64,000 nt of DNA from Vitellaria paradoxa (GCA_019916065.1 CM034233.1:53251947-53315946), one strand, 5' to 3'; shown: positions 12,985 to 25,543, counted from the stretch's first letter. Notes: generated by a model not told the origin, from the letters alone. Numbers and translations are program-made.

Positions 12985-13990
12985 GCTTGGTATCAAAGCT
13001 TAGGTTATAATGCCTAGGGGACAGTAGGAGTCTAGCATTTTATGTTGCATGCTTATATATTATAACCGACATTTAGTTATTTTATCGTGAACTTTATGGT
13101 ATAGTTGGTAGTAGAAGTGGTCAGAACTAAGAATGTTACTAGAATAATGACTATATTGATAAGGGATATGAAAACTTAGGAAACATCCCTGGCTGATGGT
13201 AAGTAAAGCTATTGTGTGAGCAAGTGATGCAACCAACGATGGATTGTTGTGCCTAGGTATAAGATTTAAGAGATGTTTTAATAGTAGTTCTGACATTAGG
13301 AATGATGGTTAAATGTGGTTATGAATATCGTAGAAAATTATAAATTTAAAGTTTATGAAGCTTAGAGAGTCTAAGTTAGTGACTCAAGGATTTATTGAGG
13401 TTGTATTCTATTGTTGAGTAATGTGTAATTCTGGAATGATTTTAAAGTAGTAATGGCAATGGTAGAGATTTAAACTTTGAAATAGATGAATTGTCAACTA
13501 AATAAGTGGCGATTGATTATTACTATGGATTAGTGACAACTGTTTATTTGATGGCACCGTAGTTTAGATTTGAGATAAGGCTATAGTAATGTTGTTTTCT
13601 TCCCTAATGATATTAAGTGCATGGGAAAATCTTGTGTTCAGATGGTCAGTTTGAGGTTGAATGAGTAGGAGTTTCAATTTTGTTTCCATGAGCAATGTGT
13701 AGATTGTGGATGTGTTTCTTGAGGAGGAATGGGGTTAATCTCCTTAGAGTATATTCATTTTCTTAGATTCTATGAGATGTATCTTTCCTATTTTTATTGT
13801 GCCTCATTCTATGGTATTAGTTAAAGTTACGGATGTTCAAAATTTAATCAAGTGATTCGTAGGTTGATGGTTTTAACTAATATTGTATTTTGTTATGGGG
13901 ATATTGGAAATTCTTGTTAAGGAGGAAATGGTAGTTTTGATAGAAGTTATTGAGGAAGTATATTAGTTATTGAGTTTTGGTAATTTAACT
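12985..13990 (+). mobile_element. Primer site and decayed internal start of the Tekay-like element
   Basis: TGGTATCAAAGC at 12988-12999 is one base from the initiator tRNA-Met primer site TGGTATCAGAGC used by Tekay/Del gypsy elements. The next kilobase should be leader and gag, but every frame is closed by stops and I recognise no Gag motif. The right border is not sharp: similarity to the 3' part of Athila-like elements is visible from about 14045 onward. Confidence 0.5.
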
Positions 13991-14228
13991 AAATGGTTAT
14001 ATATTAAGAGTAGTATGAGTTCGGTTTGCCTAAGATAAAGTTTTTGCTGGTTTAGATTTGTAACCCTAAACTCGACTATTCTTTTAATCACAGGGTAATT
14101 TTATTTTGGCTTTCATTTGTTTTTCTAGTTTATAATGTTTATGTTATGGTTCTGTTGGTTAATTGCTTTATGCTTACTTCTATCTTTCGCATCATATTTT
14201 ACGACTTTATTTGATTGGTTTATGAAAG

Positions 14229-14787
14229 CACATGTACACTTGGACTGACGTGACTAAGGATGCTAACCAGGATGCTAATGTGGGTAGTGTCAGGGGCCAC
14301 AAACATAAGTGGGATGTGTTGTTAGCTAGTAGTAGGGAAGAGAGTAACTCTGAGAGTTCCTCTATGAGTTCTAAAGGTAGTTTAGATGCCTGGCCTGATG
14401 ACTTGTTTATAGAAGGAAATATATTGCCCTTATCTGAATATGTTCCTCCATTTTTAACTTTAGCACCCCATCAAGTGGATGATGTTGCTTGGTGGGATGA
14501 AATAGTCTTAGAATTAAACATTACAATGGAATGGGCAGACATTGTTATAGCTCAAGAGTGGCCTAATGCCCCACCCATTGACTTTGATCACTTGCCCATT
14601 GCGTCATCTGAGGATTTGTCTAACTATAAAGCTATGCCACCCCTAGAAGATGTACCTGATGGGATTAGTGAGTATGGGATACTGAGTCAACTGCGAAGGC
14701 TAACCTATCACCTCAATCCTTCAAACTTTTACACTTGGTTTCCCCTGTTCTTCATGATGCACTTACTTCATTTAATGACGACATGAG
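14229..14787 (+). pseudogene. ORF3 exon of element E (acidic post-integrase protein)
   Basis: Homologous to 42296-42848 (A) and 49739-50292 (B). Shared landmarks in order are HKHKWD (HKRKWE in B), a serine/glutamate-rich stretch, a WPDDLF/WPERYF motif, MEWAD followed by AQEWPNAP, and MPPLEDVPD. The protein is acidic, without signal peptide or membrane segment. I do not recognise a named family. Exon start follows AAAG; the end is ATGAG before GTAATAT, which looks like a splice donor and is kept in all three copies. A one-base shift near 14700-14760 puts the last codons out of frame, so this copy is broken. Confidence 0.6.
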
Positions 14788-16541
14788 GTAATATTTAAGC
14801 TTTTCTTTATCTTTATTTTTGTCTTTTATCGTATTCTTTTCTTTCATGTTCTTATTCACTCCATGTCATTGGTCACTTATACTTCTGCTTAAATATGCAC
14901 CAGTAGTCACCTTCCTTTGCTCTAGTTATGGTTACATAACACACATTGGGGACAATGTGTGATTTTAGTTGGGGGGTATGATTGCATGGCAAAACATGAT
15001 TGTATTGCATGAACATTTTTAACATATAGTGACTAATGTGGGGGTGTATAACTAGTTTGAGGATGGTAGTAATCATGGAAATAAGGAATGTTTTGATTTT
15101 CATTTGTGAGAAGGTAGCTAAAGTTAAAGATTGAGTATAAAATTTTCAAATGTGTAGTAGACTTTTTACTTGAGATCAAGGTAATGACAGTGTGTTAGGG
15201 AGTAGAGTTCATGCAACATAGCCAATTAGGTATGCCAAGACACAAGTGGAGACTTAAGAACCTCTCTTTTGTGAGACTTTGGGCCTAAAATTGTTATTTT
15301 TGAGAGGATTGAACATAATGCTCTTTATCACATTCTTTTTCATCTCACATTTTTATATAACTTCATTACATTATTTTGCTTTGGTATTGAATGCAACAAG
15401 TTACCACTTTTCAATTGCATGAATGGATCATTGATTCTGAAAAAATGGTAATAAGCTATGGAATGATGTTAGGCCATCATTGGATTAGTTGAAAGCTTGT
15501 ATTCCTTTTTTTTTATTTAAAATTATTACCCTTGGAGTCAAGTTGAAGCCTTTAGAATAAAATAGTTTATTAAAATTTTTCTGGACCCACAATTTTAACT
15601 CTTTAACCTTAGATATGTAGAAGCCAACCCTTGCATGTCATGGGATGTCTTGGCAGTGTTTGGAAAGGTATATAAGGGGAAGATTGGGGGTAAAAAAAAA
15701 ATCTTTTGGTCCCTTGCAAAAAAAAATATATATATATATATATTTTCAACGTTGGTGTTCAAGGAGTAGAAAGGATAAAGTTGGGGGAGGATTGTAGCAT
15801 ACTGGCATTCTAATTTTATGGCATACACTTTGAATTTCCATATCCGTTGTTTGTTTAACCATCACCCCTAAGCCCTGTTACAACCCAGTAAAGATTTAAC
15901 GGACTTTAGGGGAAGGGCATTTTTAAGAACATTGATCTATTTCATGTGACAGATTGTGGTCTTCTTGTGCTTGCATTAATACATTCCATCAATGAAGCTG
16001 TGTATCAATCTGCACTTCATCGGGTTATGTCATTCCTTGATTGGGGTTCATCGCGACTATTTGAATTTGCACTCTTGCATGAACCATGAGAGTAACGCTC
16101 ATCGAGTGAATTTTTGTTTGAGAGTAAACATCTAAGTGAGATTTGAAGTCAAAACTATGGTCTTTAAGCATACAGGATAGGCATGTTGATTGGATAATAC
16201 GAACTCACATTCTGGACATTTAGGAAGAGAGTTTGATCACATGAGGGGAATTTATGCAAAATTTTAAGCTTAAGTCACTTATTTCACATTGAAGTTAAAG
16301 CATGAACTATTGAAGTGATTGTTTACCATCCCTTGAGCTAGTCTAGGAATTTTGTGGGTAGATTCACTACAAACCCTCACGAGACTTCACTCGTCCACTA
16401 GGGGAAACCTAGGGGTTTAAAAGGCTTGTTGAATGTTGCTAAATGCAACCATGTTTCCAACAAAAAGAGAGATAGGATAATAGTTTAGTTTAATTTGAAT
16501 AAAGCATTGCTAGGGACTAGCAATGCTCTAGTTGGGGGGAA
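14788..16541 (+). other. 3' noncoding region of element E (possible intron of ORF3)
   Basis: Contains, in the order seen in A, B and C: hairpin ACACATTG/CAATGTGT (14941-14960) followed by the G-run 14971-14976, an A-rich/TA tract (15692-15743), a conserved stem cluster (16340-16465), hairpin GCATTGCTAG/CTAGCAATGC (16504-16526), and the G-rich tract GTTGGGGGGAA before the LTR. Possible donor at 14788; possible acceptor in the LTR at 16663-16664. No ORF of note. Confidence 0.6.
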
Positions 16542-18145
16542 TGATTACACCTGAAAAGTGTAAGTACAAGACCCCTATTTTAACATAAAATCATGCATTT
16601 TCTTATTTTATTTATGCATTTTGTTACTTGTTACACTAATACGGTTTATTTTTCTTAATTGTAGTGAAAACGGTTCAATCAAAGCAATTGGGAGTGCCAA
16701 AGACGAAGAAAACGATGAGGGATAGCTTATAGTGCACTTGTATGGAATGGGTGTCCGGACACCTTTAGGACGACAGGATAAGAAGCTGGAGAAAATGGGG
16801 GTATGGGAGCACACTGCCGTTCGGACACCCCATTTGGGTGTCAGGATAGCTGGAACACGCGAAATTAATTTTTATTCCATTTTCTTTAAGGTTTGGGGAT
16901 TATATATAAAAATGGGATAAGCAGCTATTAAAGGGAGATTCTGGAGAGCATTCTTGAGACTTTGAGAGAGTTTTAGCATTTTCTTTGGATTATTTTGAAG
17001 ATGTTTTTCAAGATTTGCACAGCATTGTTTGGATTTTTCTCAACTTTGATGGTTGTTCAATATTCTTTTCATTCTTCGAAGTACAGCACTTTATTTGTTT
17101 AATTTAATAAAGCTGTCTAGACTTTATTCACATTCAATATTTATGTGTATTGTTCTTGATTCAATGTTAATGTGCACATATTTTAATATGAAACTAGTGT
17201 AAAACCCTAGTTCTTGATTCAACGAATCAAGGAAGGGTGGGTTACTATGAATTAGAGGATGTGCGTAGATCCTTCACATGGTTTGTAAAAGCCATGCGTA
17301 GTAATCTACAATTTTTAAATCATTTTTCTTTTGTTTTAAAAACATTTGAAAACAAAAACCTTTGACTACATTCTCTGTAATCACTAGTAAAGGTTTTCGA
17401 TAGCAATTGGTTCAATACTTTTAATCAAATTAAAAATCTATTTCAGAAACAAATATGATTTCGTTTGCTTGAGAAGCTTTTGAAAACAAGAGCTTTTGAC
17501 TATATTCCCTGTAATCACTAGTAAAAACTCTTGATTATAATTTTCTTCATAATTCTTAGACAAACCCTAATTCAGACTTGAACCCAAATGTTTTTCTAAA
17601 ATATCTTTCCAGTTTTATAATCCATATCAACGTGATTTTAAAGCTGTATATTGGGGATTTATTAAGCTTTAACGATAATATCTTTCCAATCTATAGATCC
17701 TTTTACGTGAACTATAGATTGTGGTTATAACACATCCTGTAGAGCGATAGTAAACTACCCGGAATTGTGAAGTTGGATCAAGAACCCTTTAACCTTGAAA
17801 TCGTTTATTTGCTTTAATTTTGGCTTTGCATTGATCGTGTAATTTTCTTGAAATCTTGATTAGGTTAGACAACTTTGTTTAAATTCTTGAATGCATATTT
17901 AAGTTTTAAATTGCTTTATTTAATTCTTGTTAGGTTTAGTTAAATTTTAAGTTTGCAAAACTCTCAAATTCAATTTAAGCAACCATTGAAATTTCATAGC
18001 GTTTGAATCCTAAATCTTTTTTTGATAACTTAGAAACTAGAACTTTAGGTTTCCTGTGGATTCGACCTCGGACTCATCGAGTTAAAACTACACCGCACAC
18101 CCTTGCACTTGGGGGTTAATTAGACGCGCATTCCAGAAGTGGTCA
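16542..18145 (+). repeat. 3' LTR of element E
   Basis: TGATTACACCTG start, GAAGTGGTCA end, 1,604 bp. U3 holds the dyads GGTGTCCGGACACC (about 16748) and CGGACACCCC/GGGTGTC (16820-16842), then TATATATAAA (16901). The leader has CTTGATTC/GAATCAAG (17213-17231), the GTAGAT...ATCTAC stem (17266-17310), and twin hairpins at 17355-17397 (arms AAAACC/GGTTTT) and 17487-17533 (arms CAAGAG/CTCTTG). The end TTCGACCTCGGACTCATCGA is typical of this LTR group. Confidence 0.85.
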
Positions 18146-18292
18146 CTTTACCCAACCTTTTTCATTGGCCAGCCACGCATTGACATTTAATGAAATTAGA
18201 TGAGCTCTCATTTGAACCTTCCAATACGCATAATTGGCGCCATCAAACCACGGGGGTCTCGTGCTCGAACTGCCTTCTCTAGGAGGATCCAT
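18146..18292 (-). pseudogene. First 49 codons of a Ty1/copia gag
   Basis: Reading on the minus strand from the ATG at 18292 gives an opening with STRPPWFDGANYAYWKVQ and then the motifs RAHLISLNVNAW and NEKGW. The PP-FDG-NY-YWK pattern is the classic N-terminus of plant copia Gag, the capsid protein. It lies about 40 bases after the LTR and primer site of the same element, as expected. It stops abruptly at the border with element E, whose insertion cut it; the rest of gag and pol are not in the window. Confidence 0.8.
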
Positions 18293-18334
18293 AAAAAAAT
18301 AATAAGATCACTTTTTGTTCTCAAAAATGTATCT

Positions 18335-18346
18335 GATCTGATACCA
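18335..18346 (-). other. Primer-binding site of the minus-strand copia element
   Basis: Minus-strand TGGTATCAGATC, one base from the initiator tRNA-Met type TGGTATCAGAGC, two bases after the LTR end. It sets the orientation of the element. Confidence 0.75.
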
Positions 18347-18348
18347 AT

Positions 18349-19083
18349 TGAAATTTTGTAATATGCTGATGGTCATCTCAATCAATCAATCACACACAAA
18401 CAAAAGTTTATAGAAGGCAGTATACAACAAATGAGGAAACCCATAAAAGGAAACCTCAAACAAAACTTTCACTAAAAATAAATGTTGGTTACAAACTCAA
18501 ACTCTCGATAGATCGACTCCTCAATTCGCCAACTTCTTTAGTGAAAGCCCTTTGACTTCTCGAAGGCATGATATTGACTCCTCAGTAGCTTTGCTAAATC
18601 CTCAGCCTTCACAAACCTCAAAACCGAACTCCTTTGGATTGAACACGAAACCTATTGGCTAAGTAATGAAGAGAATAATTGAACTTTCAAGCTTCGAATC
18701 TCATGTGTATTCTCTCTAAATCTGACCCTCAAGGCACCCATAAGATATATATAGACAAACTGAGGTGGCTAAGGCTCGAACCAATCAAAATAAGCTAGGA
18801 AAACACACCTCGTGGGAAGGGCGCACCCGTGGGCTTCCCGCGACTCAGAGTGAACATCCCGTACGACTTAAACTGCAATTCCAGCTCTCGGGATTTTCCA
18901 GCGCCAAACTACAACCTTCTTGTATAAATCCATTCCGAATCTTGTTTGGCTTCTTCAGGACTCCCAGCCACTATGGAAACTTGTTTTTTCAGGACTTTAG
19001 TGCCTTAGCCTACACGAAGTCTAGACATTACAAGACATTTTCTTTGACCATGGATTTACCAATCTACAATTTTAGCCTTAACA
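18349..19083 (-). repeat. Ty1/copia 5' LTR, inverted
   Basis: On the minus strand it runs from TGTTAAGGCTAAAATTG to ACAAAATTTCA, 735 bp. A TATA-like site (TATATATA, about 18745) lies in U3. It abuts the truncated LTR of element D, whose first 70 or so bases are missing, so the copia element probably inserted into, or recombined with, the D LTR. Confidence 0.75.
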
Positions 19084-20844
19084 CATAAATTAGGCATTTA
19101 TTCAATTAATTTTAAGTTTAGTTATGTTTTGTAACTTATGGTATTTCATTTTCAAAATGTAGTGAAAAGTCAAAAATTATTAAAATAAGCAGCGGTGAAG
19201 AGACTGAAGAAGCTATTGTGGTCCGAAAACCTCACCGGGTGGTCCAAACTGAAGCCAAAGCAAGTAGGAGTAAGGAAGTGCAAGAATAGGCTTTAGTGTC
19301 TTTTTTAAGGCATTTCGTCGAACACTTGGCACGCATGGAGAAAATAGCTTAAAGACAAAAAATGCCGATATGTCCAATGACTATCAAGACTTCTTCAACA
19401 TCCCAAGAGCCATCCCAAAGAATGAGATCAGTTACCATGGCAGCCGAAGAGAAGAAAATGGTCTGAAGTTCAAGATGGTTGAGTAGTATACAACTGAAGT
19501 TCCAGCTTGACACTTTCCGAAGCCTGAATCTATCATCTTCAAAGTCAAAATCGCATTGGAAGTTGAGGACAAAAAGTGTCAGAAGCAAGACACAAATTGA
19601 AGAGGAAGTACACTATGGTCCAAATATCCCCACGGGTGGTCTGGACCAGAGCAAATTGATCTACACATATATGTTAATTTTTAGGGTTTTCTTTGTTGTT
19701 TACAAATAAGAACGTGTACGGCCATTCGGGGGGACTTCACACCTACGCTTTTCCTTATAATTTTTAGGTTAGCTTTTCATTAAAATAGATTAGTCTAGAC
19801 AGTTTTTAGTTTAGTTTTTGAAGAATTTTTTGACTGATTGCTTTTGGATTCTAGTTTAATTCGTTATGAAGAATGGTATGCACATTGTTTTTATTCAACG
19901 AAATTTATTTTATTTTTGTATTCTCTTTTTATTTGCTATCTTATTATTTCATCCATGTTAGGCTAGATTTTTATTATTGATTCAACCCATCAATGATGGG
20001 TGGATCTTTATTTGAATGTTGGATGTGATTGAATCCAAGCATGTAACGTAAAAGTTGCATGTTAGGGTTTTTGTTCTCTAAATTTACTTTCTAATGTTTT
20101 CAAAACCTTCGAAAACTTGTGTAGTTGATCATATTTCCTTGAAATCACTAATAACCACACAAGATTATAACTTTCTTAATACTTTGAAGACAAACGAAAT
20201 AGATTTAGATATGTTTTCTGGTTTTCTTTCTCCTTTGATTTTCAAAGCCTTCGAAAATGTATAACCTCGATCATATTTCATTGAAATCCTTGATAACGTT
20301 ACATGATTAATTTTTTTTTTTTATATTTTGAAATCAAAGAAAAGAGATTTGGACCAAAGAATGTTTTCAAGATAATAAATTTCCAGTTTTATTTATCCTA
20401 AACATGATTTTAAAACCATGATTTGGAAATTAAATCTTTCACAATGAAATCTTTTTGGTTTACTTTTCCTAAACGTGAGCTGTAAACCGAGATAGTAATC
20501 ACATCCAAACATGAGAATAAGGTATTCACCCAGATTTGTAGGTTGAATCAAGATCTTAAACTATCTTGAATGCATAGTGTTATTGCTTTCATTTTAGTTT
20601 AATTTAATTGTTGCAATTTAGTTTATTTATTTTAGTAGTAAGTAAATTAAAACTTTTCAAAACTCAAAATCAATTTTTTTTTCTTGTCTTTTAAAACGAA
20701 ACCAGTAGGTAGAAGAACTTAGAAAACTTTAGCAGTCAATCTTATAATTCCCTACGTATTCGACTTTGGTCTCACTGAGTTAAAACTACACCGCATACCC
20801 TTGCACTTGGGTGTTAGTTTAGACATAATATTTAAAGGCAGTCA
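19084..20844 (+). repeat. 5' LTR of element D, left end missing
   Basis: Ends AAAGGCAGTCA six bases before the primer site. Lacks the TGATT... start. It has the dyads TGGTCCGAAA...GGGTGGTCCA (19218-19248) and TATGGTCCAAA...GGTCTGGACCA (19613-19646), leader hairpin 1 with arms CTTGTGT/ACACAAG (20116-20163), a weaker hairpin 2 (20257-20305), and the conserved GACTTTGGTCTCACTGAG end block. It is the most divergent LTR of the group here. Confidence 0.75.
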
Positions 20845-20850
20845 AGTTTT

Positions 20851-20868
20851 TGGCGCCATTGTCGGGGA
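20851..20868 (+). other. tRNA-Asp-type primer-binding site of element D
   Basis: TGGCGCCATTGTCGGGGA, close to the TGGCGCCGTTGCCGGGGA complement of the plant tRNA-Asp 3' end that primes Athila-type elements. Six bases separate it from the LTR, the same spacing as in A and B. Confidence 0.85.
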
Positions 20869-20940
20869 ACTTAGTTTTGATTAACTAGCGTAACTCTAGG
20901 TTATCCTTCTGCTATTTTCAAAAAATATATATATATATTA

Positions 20941-22813
20941 ATGAACATGGATTATTTTTCTTATAATTCTAGTTCACTAGACACCACCCACCCACTCATT
21001 AGTTATTTAGGTAGCATTTATGGAATTGATTTTTGTCTAAAAATATTTTCTATGCTACCTAAATTTTATGGACTTCAACATGAGGACCCCGTAGTTCATT
21101 TAGAACATTTTTTGAGTCAATTTGTTTCTATTGCATGAATGGTTACATGGATGACACATTTAAATATAATTTTTTCCTGTTATCATTATACGGAGTAGCC
21201 AATGATTGGTATCGTGCCGCTACTTGGTCCACTAATATTTGGGAAGAGTTACAAAATGATTTTATTACAACTTTTCTCCATAATTTTCAAAACTTCACCT
21301 TTCGCTTTCAAATCAAAAATTTTTAATCAAGAAGAGTGAAGTATTTTGTAAATGCTGGGAGAGATTTAAAAACCTTTTACAAACTTTCCCAAATCATGGA
21401 CTAGAATTAAGGTACATTCTAGGCATATTCTACAATGCTCTACCTTGTGAGTTACACCGAGTGTTTGATAAAAGCTTTGGTAGGGAGTTCCTTGACCTTA
21501 CCCTAGAAGAGGCATGGTCATTTTTTGAATTTCTCTATGAACACACTAAGCCACAGGAAAAACTTGAACCTAGTTTTGAACCTTATTCACTTGCCCCAGA
21601 AGAGGCATGGTCATTTTTTGAATTTCTCTATGAACACACTAAGCCACAGGAAAAACTTGAACCTAGTTTTGAACCTTATTCACTTGAAAGCCACACTGAC
21701 TTTTTCTTGTATGCTCCTACTTCACTTGATCTTCGTGATCCATCTTTAGAAAGTAGAGTAAGTATGGAACCTAATTACTTGGATATTACATGTTCCAACC
21801 CCACTTTACTCACTGAGGGCCAGTCTGAATAGCATCGAGATTATTGGCCTACTGAATCTAGCAATGCACAAGTTAAGTCACTCTGCGAGCAAACTCAACA
21901 TAAGGAAGAAATTAACTTAAAAATTGATTCTAGTGCAGATGAGACTTCCACACATATTGACCCTACATTAGATGATACATTGTTCAAGTCCACAACATGT
22001 CCTTATGTCTGACCACTCACTAGAGTTGAAATTGTTGAATCTAGAGCCTTTTTGTTACTTGCACGAGTAGATCCTAATTCAAAAACCTTAAATTTTGAGT
22101 GGAGTGACTATTCTGACAATGGTAGGGATAGTGAAAGGAATGAGCCCTTTAACTCATTCCCACTAGACCCCAACATACACGAGACTATGCCAAATAATAC
22201 CACCACAGAGCTTGAAGCTCATCCCACCCTAACAACTCAGGTGATCTTAGAAAGTCTTAATACTCATTCTAGGGGAGCACACTGTTGAACCAGTTAGTTT
22301 AGTTTCATCATGTCCTAGCACATCACTCACTGAGGCCACTTTGGATATATCTTTTTCTATTGGGGCTAGTACACTTGATGACTTACCTATTAAGACCCCT
22401 ACATTTGAGTGGAAGTATGATTCTAATTATGGTTGGGTATAGGCTGAGAATGAGAGTGGTGCGCACCTCTCATCTTTTACCCTAACCCCAACTTCGAATC
22501 CTACTGAGGGAACTGAATATGTTTTCATCAAGACTGACCACACATTTAGGGAAGTGGTGGATACCAAAAAGATAGTTCGTATTGATTTTTAGGTGTCGAG
22601 GGGATACAAGAGAACACACAACCACATTCCATGTTCACATATGCAAATAACTTTGGGCCATATTTGGGATTCAAGGATCCCCACAAGGCCATGCACTCTC
22701 TAGTGATCTCTACATTAGGAGCACACTCACTCTTGGTTCCTCTTAGACCCGAGGAGAATATTTCATTCCTAAAGTCGTTCGATGAGGCTTGGGAGAGATT
22801 AGGAGTTGGATAG
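20941..22813 (+). pseudogene. Gag-like protein of element D
   Basis: Starts at the first ATG after the primer site. Segments in order: an N-terminal region, a Gag core (LPKFYGLQHEDPVVHLEHFL, then YGVANDWYRAATW and IWEELQNDF), an acidic region with a perfect 93-bp in-frame duplication (21505-21690), motifs TLNFEWSDYSD and FEWKYDSNYGW, and a C-terminal block with FGPYLGF and ENISFLKSF. The core matches the retrotrans_gag pattern, so a capsid role is likely. No zinc knuckle or protease is seen. There are several stops and shifts (for example at 21136 and 21832). Without stops it would be around 620 codons. Confidence 0.65.
21505..21690 (+). repeat. Tandem 93-bp duplication in the D gag
   Basis: Two units starting at 21505 and 21598, each beginning AGAAGAGGCATGG and encoding EEAWSFFEFLYEH plus a KPQEKLEPSFEP segment. 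The two are essentially identical and keep frame (31 codons), so the duplication is recent relative to the surrounding decay. Confidence 0.85.
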
Positions 22814-23737
22814 TATATTTTTGCATTAGCTCTTGTATATTAGTAGATTAGATTTTATTTATTTATTTATTTTTGTTTTCTTTCTACCTAGATTAAATTT
22901 TATTTTTCTTTTATTAGTTTATTCTAACATTTTCTCTCGTAGAAATTTTATCTTTCTTTTAGTACACTTTGATTCAAAGGAATAAATTGCTTGAGTTCTT
23001 TTATTTTTTTCAAATAAGGAAACTCTTGAAGTAATATCCTTCCTCTCCCTTTTATTTTGTTTTGCACTTCTAATTGGTACTTCATAATTATAATTATTGT
23101 TGTTGGGTGTGCTGTAAAATCTAAGTTGGGGGGATGTATTGGGTGATGCCTTAAGTGGCTTGAATAATGGGTACATGCTTAGTTTAATTTGTGCCTTTTG
23201 TGGCTATTATTTCATGCTCATCATCATGCTTACTATTGCTCACTACAGACCCACATATGCTTCATGGTTTTCACATTGTCGGTTTCACATTGATGACAAT
23301 GTTAATTTTAATTTGGGGGGTAGGGTTCGCATGATGACCTTTTTTGCCAAAAATACAAAATTTAAAAATTTTTGAGCATCTTTAACCTTGAATACATGAA
23401 TTTAGCACATTTGTACGTACATGTCTGCCCTTTTGGTATGGTTGATTGTGGAATTGAGTGAGAGAGTGATGAGTGAGTTTTGTTCAAGCTTTAATAGGAA
23501 GCTTAGTTCAAGTTGATTGTGTTATGACCTTATGCATTTTCTGACTATCATAGAGAAGAGTTTATGTGCTTATGAGTGGATTTTGTTGAAAATTAGTTAA
23601 TTGAGCATTGTTGGACTTGGTGGAGACTTATACCCCATAATGGTGAGCTTTGAGCCTATTATTATTTTCTTGAGGGGTTGCACATACTCACAGCACTTTT
23701 GTTCTTCACTTCGGTTTTCAATGCACCAATTGCATCA
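22814..23737 (+). other. 3' noncoding region of element D, left part
   Basis: Has a G-run AAGTTGGGGGGATG (about 23122-23135), hairpin ACATTG/CAATGT (23287-23302) followed by the G-run 23315-23320, and then sequence shared with C (56400-56810). It is interrupted at 23738 by element C and resumes at 59800. No gene seen. Confidence 0.6.
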
Positions 23738-25478
23738 TGATTGTACTTGAAAAGTGCAATTACAAACTCCACTTTTTTATAACTTTTGATGCATTTAAGT
23801 AGTTTATTTTGAAGTTTTATCATTATTTTATTCTTATAGTATTTATTTTCTTAATTGCAGGGAAAAGGAAAAAATAAGTGAGATTAGCAGCAATGAAAGT
23901 GGCTGCCGAGGAGAAAAAGACGGTCTAAAGTTCAAGATGGTTGAAGTGGTGTGCAGATGAAGTTCCAGCTTGACACACTATCATTATTTTGACCATATCT
24001 TTTCACCCACAATTTCGATTGACCTGATTCTTTTTGAGTTGGAAAAAAGACTCAAAGGGCTACAACTTTTGTGTTTTAGCCGAAGCCTGAAGCCATCATC
24101 TTCAAGGTCAAAATCGCATTGGAAGTTGAGGACAAAAAACTGTCAGAAGCAACAAACGAGAAGCAAAAATTGAAGAGCAAAGTTTCTGCTGTCCGGACCC
24201 CTTGCCAGACAGTCCGGACCACAGTGTGTTATGCGCGCGTGGCTTAATTTCGTCTTTCAGGGTTTTCCTTATAACTTCTTTATAACCTCTGCTACATGGT
24301 TGACCCAAGGGGAGCCGTAGTTTAGTTTTACGTACTTTAGAGAGCCTTAGTTTAGTTTTTTCATTCTTTTATGGAGTTTTAGATAGTTGTGAGAATTTTC
24401 CATTATTTGTGTAATGCTGTTATGGATCTTTGAAGCCTTCGTAGCTTTCGTTACAGCCGTATTCATTCAATACTTCGTTTCAGCGTTGATTTCTACGTAT
24501 ATTTTCATTCTTCATTTTAATAATATTGTTTCTTCATCTTATTCTTTAGATCCATTAAATATGTGTTCAATGATTGATTTTATTTCATTTAAAGTTATGT
24601 TAGCATAAAACCCTAGTTCTTGATTCAACGAATCAAGGAAGGGTAGGTTACTTTGATCTATGGGATGTGTGTAGACCCTTCGCATGGTTTGCGAAAACTC
24701 ATGCGTAAGGGTCTACAACTTTTAAATCTAATTTAGTTTGTTTCAAAAACTTTTGAAAATGAAAACCTTTGACTATATTATCTGTAATTACTGGTAAATG
24801 TTTTCGATTAAAACTTTCTTAATATTTTTGAACGAACTAAAAAGTAGATTTGAATCCAAATCTGAATTGGTTTGTTTGAGAAGCTTTCGAAAACAAAAGT
24901 TTTTGACTATATTCTCTGTAATCACCGGTAAAAACTTTTGATTAAAACTTTCTTAACAATTTTTAAACAAACCTTAATTCAGGTTTGAACCCAGGTGGTT
25001 TCTTAGAAAATCTTTCCAGTTTTTTTATCCTAAATGAGATTTTAAAACTGAGTATTGGGAATTTTATGAATGTTAATGAAGACATCTTTCCAATCTATTT
25101 GTTCTTTTTATGTGAACTTTAGATTGTAGTATTTAGCACATCCCATTGTGAAGTAGTAAACTACCCGGAATTGAAAGTTGAATCAAGAATTGTAAATTTT
25201 CTTGAATGCGTAGTGTTTTTGCTTTTGTTTTAGTTTAATCTAATTGTTGCTATTTATTTTATTTATTTAGCAGTTAGTAATCAACACTTTTCAAAACCCA
25301 ACATAAATTTTTCTTTTCCTGTTTTCAAAACAAAACCAGTAGGTAGAAAAATTTAGAAAATCCTAGTGTTCAATCTCATAGTTCCCTGTGGATTCGACCT
25401 CGGTCTCATCGAGTTAAAACTACACTACACATTCTTGCATTTGGGGGTTAGTTTACACGCACTATTTAGAAGCGGTCA
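23738..25478 (+). repeat. 5' LTR of element C
   Basis: TGATTGTACTTG to GAAGCGGTCA, 1,741 bp. U3 exon-like frame after GCAG (23860), dyad CTGTCCGGACCCC/AGTCCGGACCACAG (24189-24222), TATA-like CCTTATAAC (about 24268), palindrome CTTGATTC/GAATCAAG (24619-24637), long stem GTAGACCC.../...GGGTCTAC (24672-24715), and hairpin 2 with 11-bp perfect arms CAAAAGTTTTT/AAAAACTTTTG (24894-24940). Confidence 0.9.
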
Positions 25479-25543
25479 AGTTTTGATTCATTAGGATAAC
25501 TCTAGGTTACTCTTCTGTTGTTTCCTTTAAAAAAATTAAAATT

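Larger units (their letters stand above)
13990..18145 (+). mobile_element. Element E: 3' third of an Athila-like element with its 3' LTR
   Basis: Keeps the ORF3 exon (14229-14787), the long 3' noncoding region and the complete 3' LTR (16542-18145). Gag, pol and ORF1 are absent; the left border lies between about 13900 and 14040. The right flank CTTTA (18146-18150) falls in copia gag codons, so E seems to have landed in that copia element, but the matching left flank is lost. It represents a third LTR subfamily beside A and B, useful for comparing conserved signals. Confidence 0.75.

Noticed and set aside
18765..19088. Plus-strand frame of 107 codons
   Set aside because: Lies in the U3 part of an inverted copia LTR; the real coding strand is minus and starts beyond the LTR.
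24411..24608. Hydrophobic 64-codon frame in the C LTR
   Set aside because: T-rich leader sequence read by chance; not preserved in the 3' LTR of the same element.
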